Below, piece after piece: positions 23,565 through 26,975 of a DNA stretch of 26,975 bases. Source of the stretch: Euglena gracilis. Taxonomy: Eukaryota > Euglenozoa > Euglenophyceae > Euglenales > Euglenaceae. Numbering within the stretch: the first letter of the stretch is position 1; the number at the start of each line of letters is the position of its first letter. The DNA is taken from NCBI GenBank assembly GCA_900893395.1, contig CAAHFI010451932.1, forward strand, positions 1 to 26,975. The letters run 5' to 3'. The translations under genes and the position numbers were made by a program. The notes under the pieces are model-generated. The model ran no database searches. It saw only the letters and a list, made by a program, of their open reading frames with translations, and was not told where the DNA came from.

Positions 23565-24644
23565 TAGGTGCATTTTGACCAAAACCAGGAAACCGATCGT
23601 GCCCATAACTATGGAAAAAGTGTGTACATGCTCATGACCACCGTGACAGTTGTGCTCTAAGGGTGTGAAATACATGCAGCAAGAACTTCTCCTGTCGGTC
23701 TAACGCTGGACAGGCCGGCCAAGACCCAAAAACTGTGAAAACAGGGGTTAAAAATACCCCTGTTCCAAAGGCTGGTGAAATAGGTGCATTTTGACCAAAA
23801 CCAGGAAACCGATCGTGCCCATAACTATGGAAAAAGTGTGTACATGCTCATGACCACCGTGACAGTTGTGCTCTAAGGGTGTGAAATACATGCAGCAAGA
23901 ACTTCTCCTGTCGGTCTAACGCTGGACAGGCCGGCCAAGACCCAAAAACTGTGAAAACAGGGGTTAAAAATACCCCTGTTCCAAAGGCTGGTGAAATAGG
24001 TGCATTTTGACCAAAACCAGGAAACCGATCGTGCCCATAACTATGGAAAAAGTGTGTACATGCTCATGACCACCGTGACAGTTGTGCTCTAAGGGTGTGA
24101 AATACATGCAGCAAGAACTTCTCCTGTCGGTCTAACGCTGGACAGGCCGGCCAAGACCCAAAAACTGTGAAAACAGGGGTTAAAAATACCCCTGTTCCAA
24201 AGGCTGGTGAAATAGGTGCATTTTGACCAAAACCAGGAAACCGATCGTGCCCATAACTATGGAAAAAGTGTGTACATGCTCATGACCACCGTGACAGTTG
24301 TGCTCTAAGGGTGTGAAATACATGCAGCAAGAACTTCTCCTGTCGGTCTAACGCTGGACAGGCCGGCCAAGACCCAAAAACTGTGAAAACAGGGGTTAAA
24401 AATACCCCTGTTCCAAAGGCTGGTGAAATAGGTGCATTTTGACCAAAACCAGGAAACCGATCGTGCCCATAACTATGGAAAAAGTGTGTACATGCTCATG
24501 ACCACCGTGACAGTTGTGCTCTAAGGGTGTGAAATACATGCAGCAAGAACTTCTCCTGTCGGTCTAACGCTGGACAGGCCGGCCAAGACCCAAAAACTGT
24601 GAAAACAGGGGTTAAAAATACCCCTGTTCCAAAGGCTGGTGAAA
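23565..24644 (+). repeat. Second uniform island: five identical units, copies 112-116
   Basis: Five consecutive 216-bp units (1080 bp) match the consensus exactly, and the first 150-odd bases of copy 117 continue the match. Copies just before (111) and after (117-119) carry 1-2 bp losses. Perfect units therefore come in runs outside the main core as well. Confidence 0.9.
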
Positions 24645-26975
24645 TAGGTGCATTTTGACCAAAACCAGGAAACCGATCGTGCCCATAACTATGGAAAAAG
24701 TGTGTACATGCTCATGACCACCGTGACAGTTGTGCTCTAAGGGTGTGAAATACATGCAGCAAGAACTTCTCCTGTCGGTCTAACGCTGGACAGGCCGGCC
24801 AAGACCCAAAACTGTGAAAACAGGGGTTAAAAATACCCCTGTTCCAAAGGCTGGTGAAATAGGTGCATTTTGACCAAAACCAGGAAACCGATCGTGCCCA
24901 TAACTATGGAAAAGTGTGTACATGCTCATGACCACCGTGACAGTTGTGCTCTAAGGGTGTGAAATACATGCAGCAAGAACTTCTCCTGTCGGTCTAACGC
25001 TGGACAGGCCGGCCAAGACCCAAAAACTGTGAAAACAGGGGTTAAAAATACCCCTGTTCCAAAGGCTGGTGAAATAGGTGCATTTTGACCAAAACCAGGA
25101 AACCGATCGTGCCCATAACTATGGAAAAAGTGTGTACATGCTCATGACCACCGTGACAGTTGTGCTCTAAGGGTGTGAAATACATGCAGCAAGAACTTCT
25201 CCTGTCGGTCTAACGCTGGACAGGCCGGCCAAGACCCAAAAACTGTGAAAACAGGGGTTAAAATACCCCTGTTCCAAAGGCTGGTGAAATAGGTGCATTT
25301 TGACCAAAACCAGGAAACCGATCGTGCCCATAACTATGGAAAAAGTGTGTACATGCTCATGACCACCGTGACAGTTGTGCTCTAAGGGTGTGAAATACAT
25401 GCAGCAAGAACTTCTCCTGTCGGTCTAACGCTGGACAGGCCGGCCAAGACCCAAAAACTGTGAAAACAGGGGTTAAAAATACCCCTGTTCCAAAGGCTGG
25501 TGAAATAGGTGCATTTTGACCAAAACCAGGAAACCGATCGTGCCCATAACTATGGAAAAAGTGTGTACATGCTCATGACCACCGTGACAGTTGTGCTCTA
25601 AGGGTGTGAAATACATGCAGCAAGAACTTCTCCTGTCGGTCTAACGCTGGACAGGCCGGCCAAGACCCAAAACTGTGAAAACAGGGTTAAAAATACCCCT
25701 GTTCCAAAGGCTGGTGAAATAGGTGCATTTTGACCAAAACCAGGAAACCGATCGTGCCCATAACTATGGAAAAAGTGTGTACATGCTCATGACCACCGTG
25801 ACAGTTGTGCTCTAAGGGTGTGAAATACATGCAGCAAGAACTTCTCCTGTCGGTCTAACGCTGGACAGGCCGGCCAAGACCCAAAAACTGTGAAAACAGG
25901 GGTTAAAAATACCCCTGTTCCAAAGGCTGGTGAAATAGGTGCATTTTGACCAAAACCAGGAAACCGATCGTGCCCATAACTATGGAAAAAGTGTGTACAT
26001 GCTCATGACCACCGTGACAGTTGTGCTCTAAGGGTGTGAAATACATGCAGCAAGAACTTCTCCTGTCGGTCTAACGCTGGACAGGCCGGCCAAGACCCAA
26101 AACTGTGAAAACAGGGGTTAAAAATACCCCTGTTCCAAAGGCTGGTGAAATAGGTGCATTTTGACCAAAACCAGGAAACCGATCGTGCCCATAACTATGG
26201 AAAAAGTGTGTACATGCTCATGACCACCGTGACAGTTGTGCTCTAAGGGTGTGAAATACATGCAGCAAGAACTTCTCCTGTCGGTCTAACGCTGGACAGG
26301 CCGGCCAAGACCCAAAACTGTGAAAACAGGGGTTAAAAATACCCCTGTTCCAAAGGCTGGTGAAATAGGTGCATTTTGACCAAAACCAGGAAACCGATCG
26401 TGCCCATAACTATGGAAAAAGTGTGTACATGCTCATGACCACCGTGACAGTTGTGCTCTAAGGGTGTGAAATACATGCAGCAAGAACTTCTCCTGTCGGT
26501 CTAATGCTGGACAGGCCGGCCAAGACCCAAAAACTGTGAAAACAGGGTTAAAATACCCCTGTTCCAAAGGCTGGTGAAATAGGTGCATTTTGACCAAAAC
26601 CAGGAAACCGATCGTGCCCATAACTATGGAAAAAGTGTGTACATGCTCATGACCACCGTGACAGTTGTGCTCTAAGGGTGTGAAATACATGCAGCAAGAA
26701 CTTCTCCTGTCGGTCTAACGCTGGACAGGCCGGCCAAGACCCAAAAACTGTGAAAACAGGGGTTAAAAATACCCTGTTCCAAAGGCTGGTGAAATAGGTG
26801 CATTTTGACCAAAACCAGGAAACCGATCGTGCCATAACTATGGAAAAAGTGTGTACATGCTCATGACCACCGTGACAGTTGTGCTCTAAGGGTGTGAAAT
26901 ACATGCAGCAAGAACTTCCTGTCGGTCTAATGCTGGACAGGCCGGCCAAGACCAAAATCTGTGAAAACAGGGGTT
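24645..26975 (+). repeat. Right end of the array, copies 117-127, small indels
   Basis: Ten full-span units of 214-216 bp and a final partial unit from 26795. Four copies lack one A in the run of five after GACCC (near 24807, 25670, 26100 and 26316), a loss rarely seen alone elsewhere. Copies 125 and 127 share a C-to-T change at unit position 140 (26505 and 26931). Copy 127 is also rich in small losses and one A-to-T near its end, like copy 1 at the opposite window edge. The array has not ended at 26975. No gene is present. Confidence 0.9.

Larger units (their letters stand above)
1..26975 (+). repeat. 216-bp satellite DNA array, about 127 tandem copies
   Basis: The sequence repeats head to tail with a 216-bp unit. 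For example, the same unit start falls at 11581, 12661, 13741, 14821, 15901, 16981 and 18061, each exactly 1080 bp (five units) apart. I walked the unit start TAGGTGCATT through the window and counted 126 end-to-end copies plus a partial last one. The copies span 26794 bp against 27216 bp expected, a net loss of 422 bp. All units share one orientation, and no unique DNA interrupts them. Both window ends fall inside the array. A unit of this size in a long homogeneous array is typical of eukaryotic heterochromatic satellites; that is inference from the class, because I do not recognise this monomer. No canonical CENP-B box is present on either strand (the core TTCG does not occur), so a centromeric role cannot be argued from sequence. 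There is no gene anywhere in this span. Confidence 0.98.

Noticed and set aside
1-26975. CRISPR array
   Set aside because: CRISPR arrays have repeats of roughly 25-40 bp with unique spacers. Here the entire 216-bp unit is repeated and there are no unique spacers or cas genes.
1-26975. Centromere with CENP-B boxes
   Set aside because: The box requires the core TTCG with CGGG downstream. TTCG and its complement do not occur in the unit. A centromeric location remains possible but is not supported by a motif.
1-26975. Transposon, LTR element or viral insertion inside the array
   Set aside because: Every stretch aligns to the 216-bp unit. No unique insert, target-site duplication or terminal repeat interrupts it.

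Overview
The whole window is one head-to-tail satellite DNA array. The unit is 216 bp (47% GC; 69 A, 50 C, 52 G, 45 T), and I count 126 end-to-end copies plus a partial 127th at the right edge. All copies lie in the same orientation. I see no gene, RNA gene, transposon, CRISPR array or unique sequence, and the array runs off both ends, so its true size and chromosomal setting are not visible. Long homogeneous arrays with a unit of this size are typical of eukaryotic heterochromatin (centromeric, pericentromeric or subtelomeric blocks). I do not recognise the monomer and cannot name the species or family.

Layout, with copies numbered from the left and each unit taken to begin at the bases TAGGTGCATT. 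Copies 1-21 (1-4473) carry mostly small deletions and lose 63 bp against 21 full units. Copies 22-50 (4474-10501) are the eroded part: 236 bp are lost across 29 units, in deletions of 1 to about 33 bp. Copies 51-53 (10502-11148) are almost intact. Copies 54-87 (11149-18492) are 34 consecutive units in which I see no difference at all. Copies 88-111 (18493-23564) again carry 1-4 bp indels, plus one copy that lost 77 bp. Copies 112-116 (23565-24644) are five perfect units. Copies 117-127 (24645-26975) have small indels and two matching C-to-T changes.

The variation is odd. About 60 of the 126 full-span copies match the consensus, and nearly every other copy differs by deletion alone. Base substitutions are almost absent and insertions are few. 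A satellite ageing normally accumulates substitutions, so either the array was homogenised very recently or much of the deletion pattern is long-read consensus error around a cleanly polished core. Deletions cluster in and around a 25-bp inverted repeat (monomer positions 176-200) and in homopolymers.

The reading frames longer than 60 codons all lie on the minus strand. They are by-products of these deletions. 216 is a multiple of three, every intact unit closes this frame with a stop after 47 codons, and longer frames appear only where an indel removes or bypasses that stop. None is annotated as a gene. I found no undescribed functional system here; what merits a second look is the array's structure and how trustworthy its assembly is.
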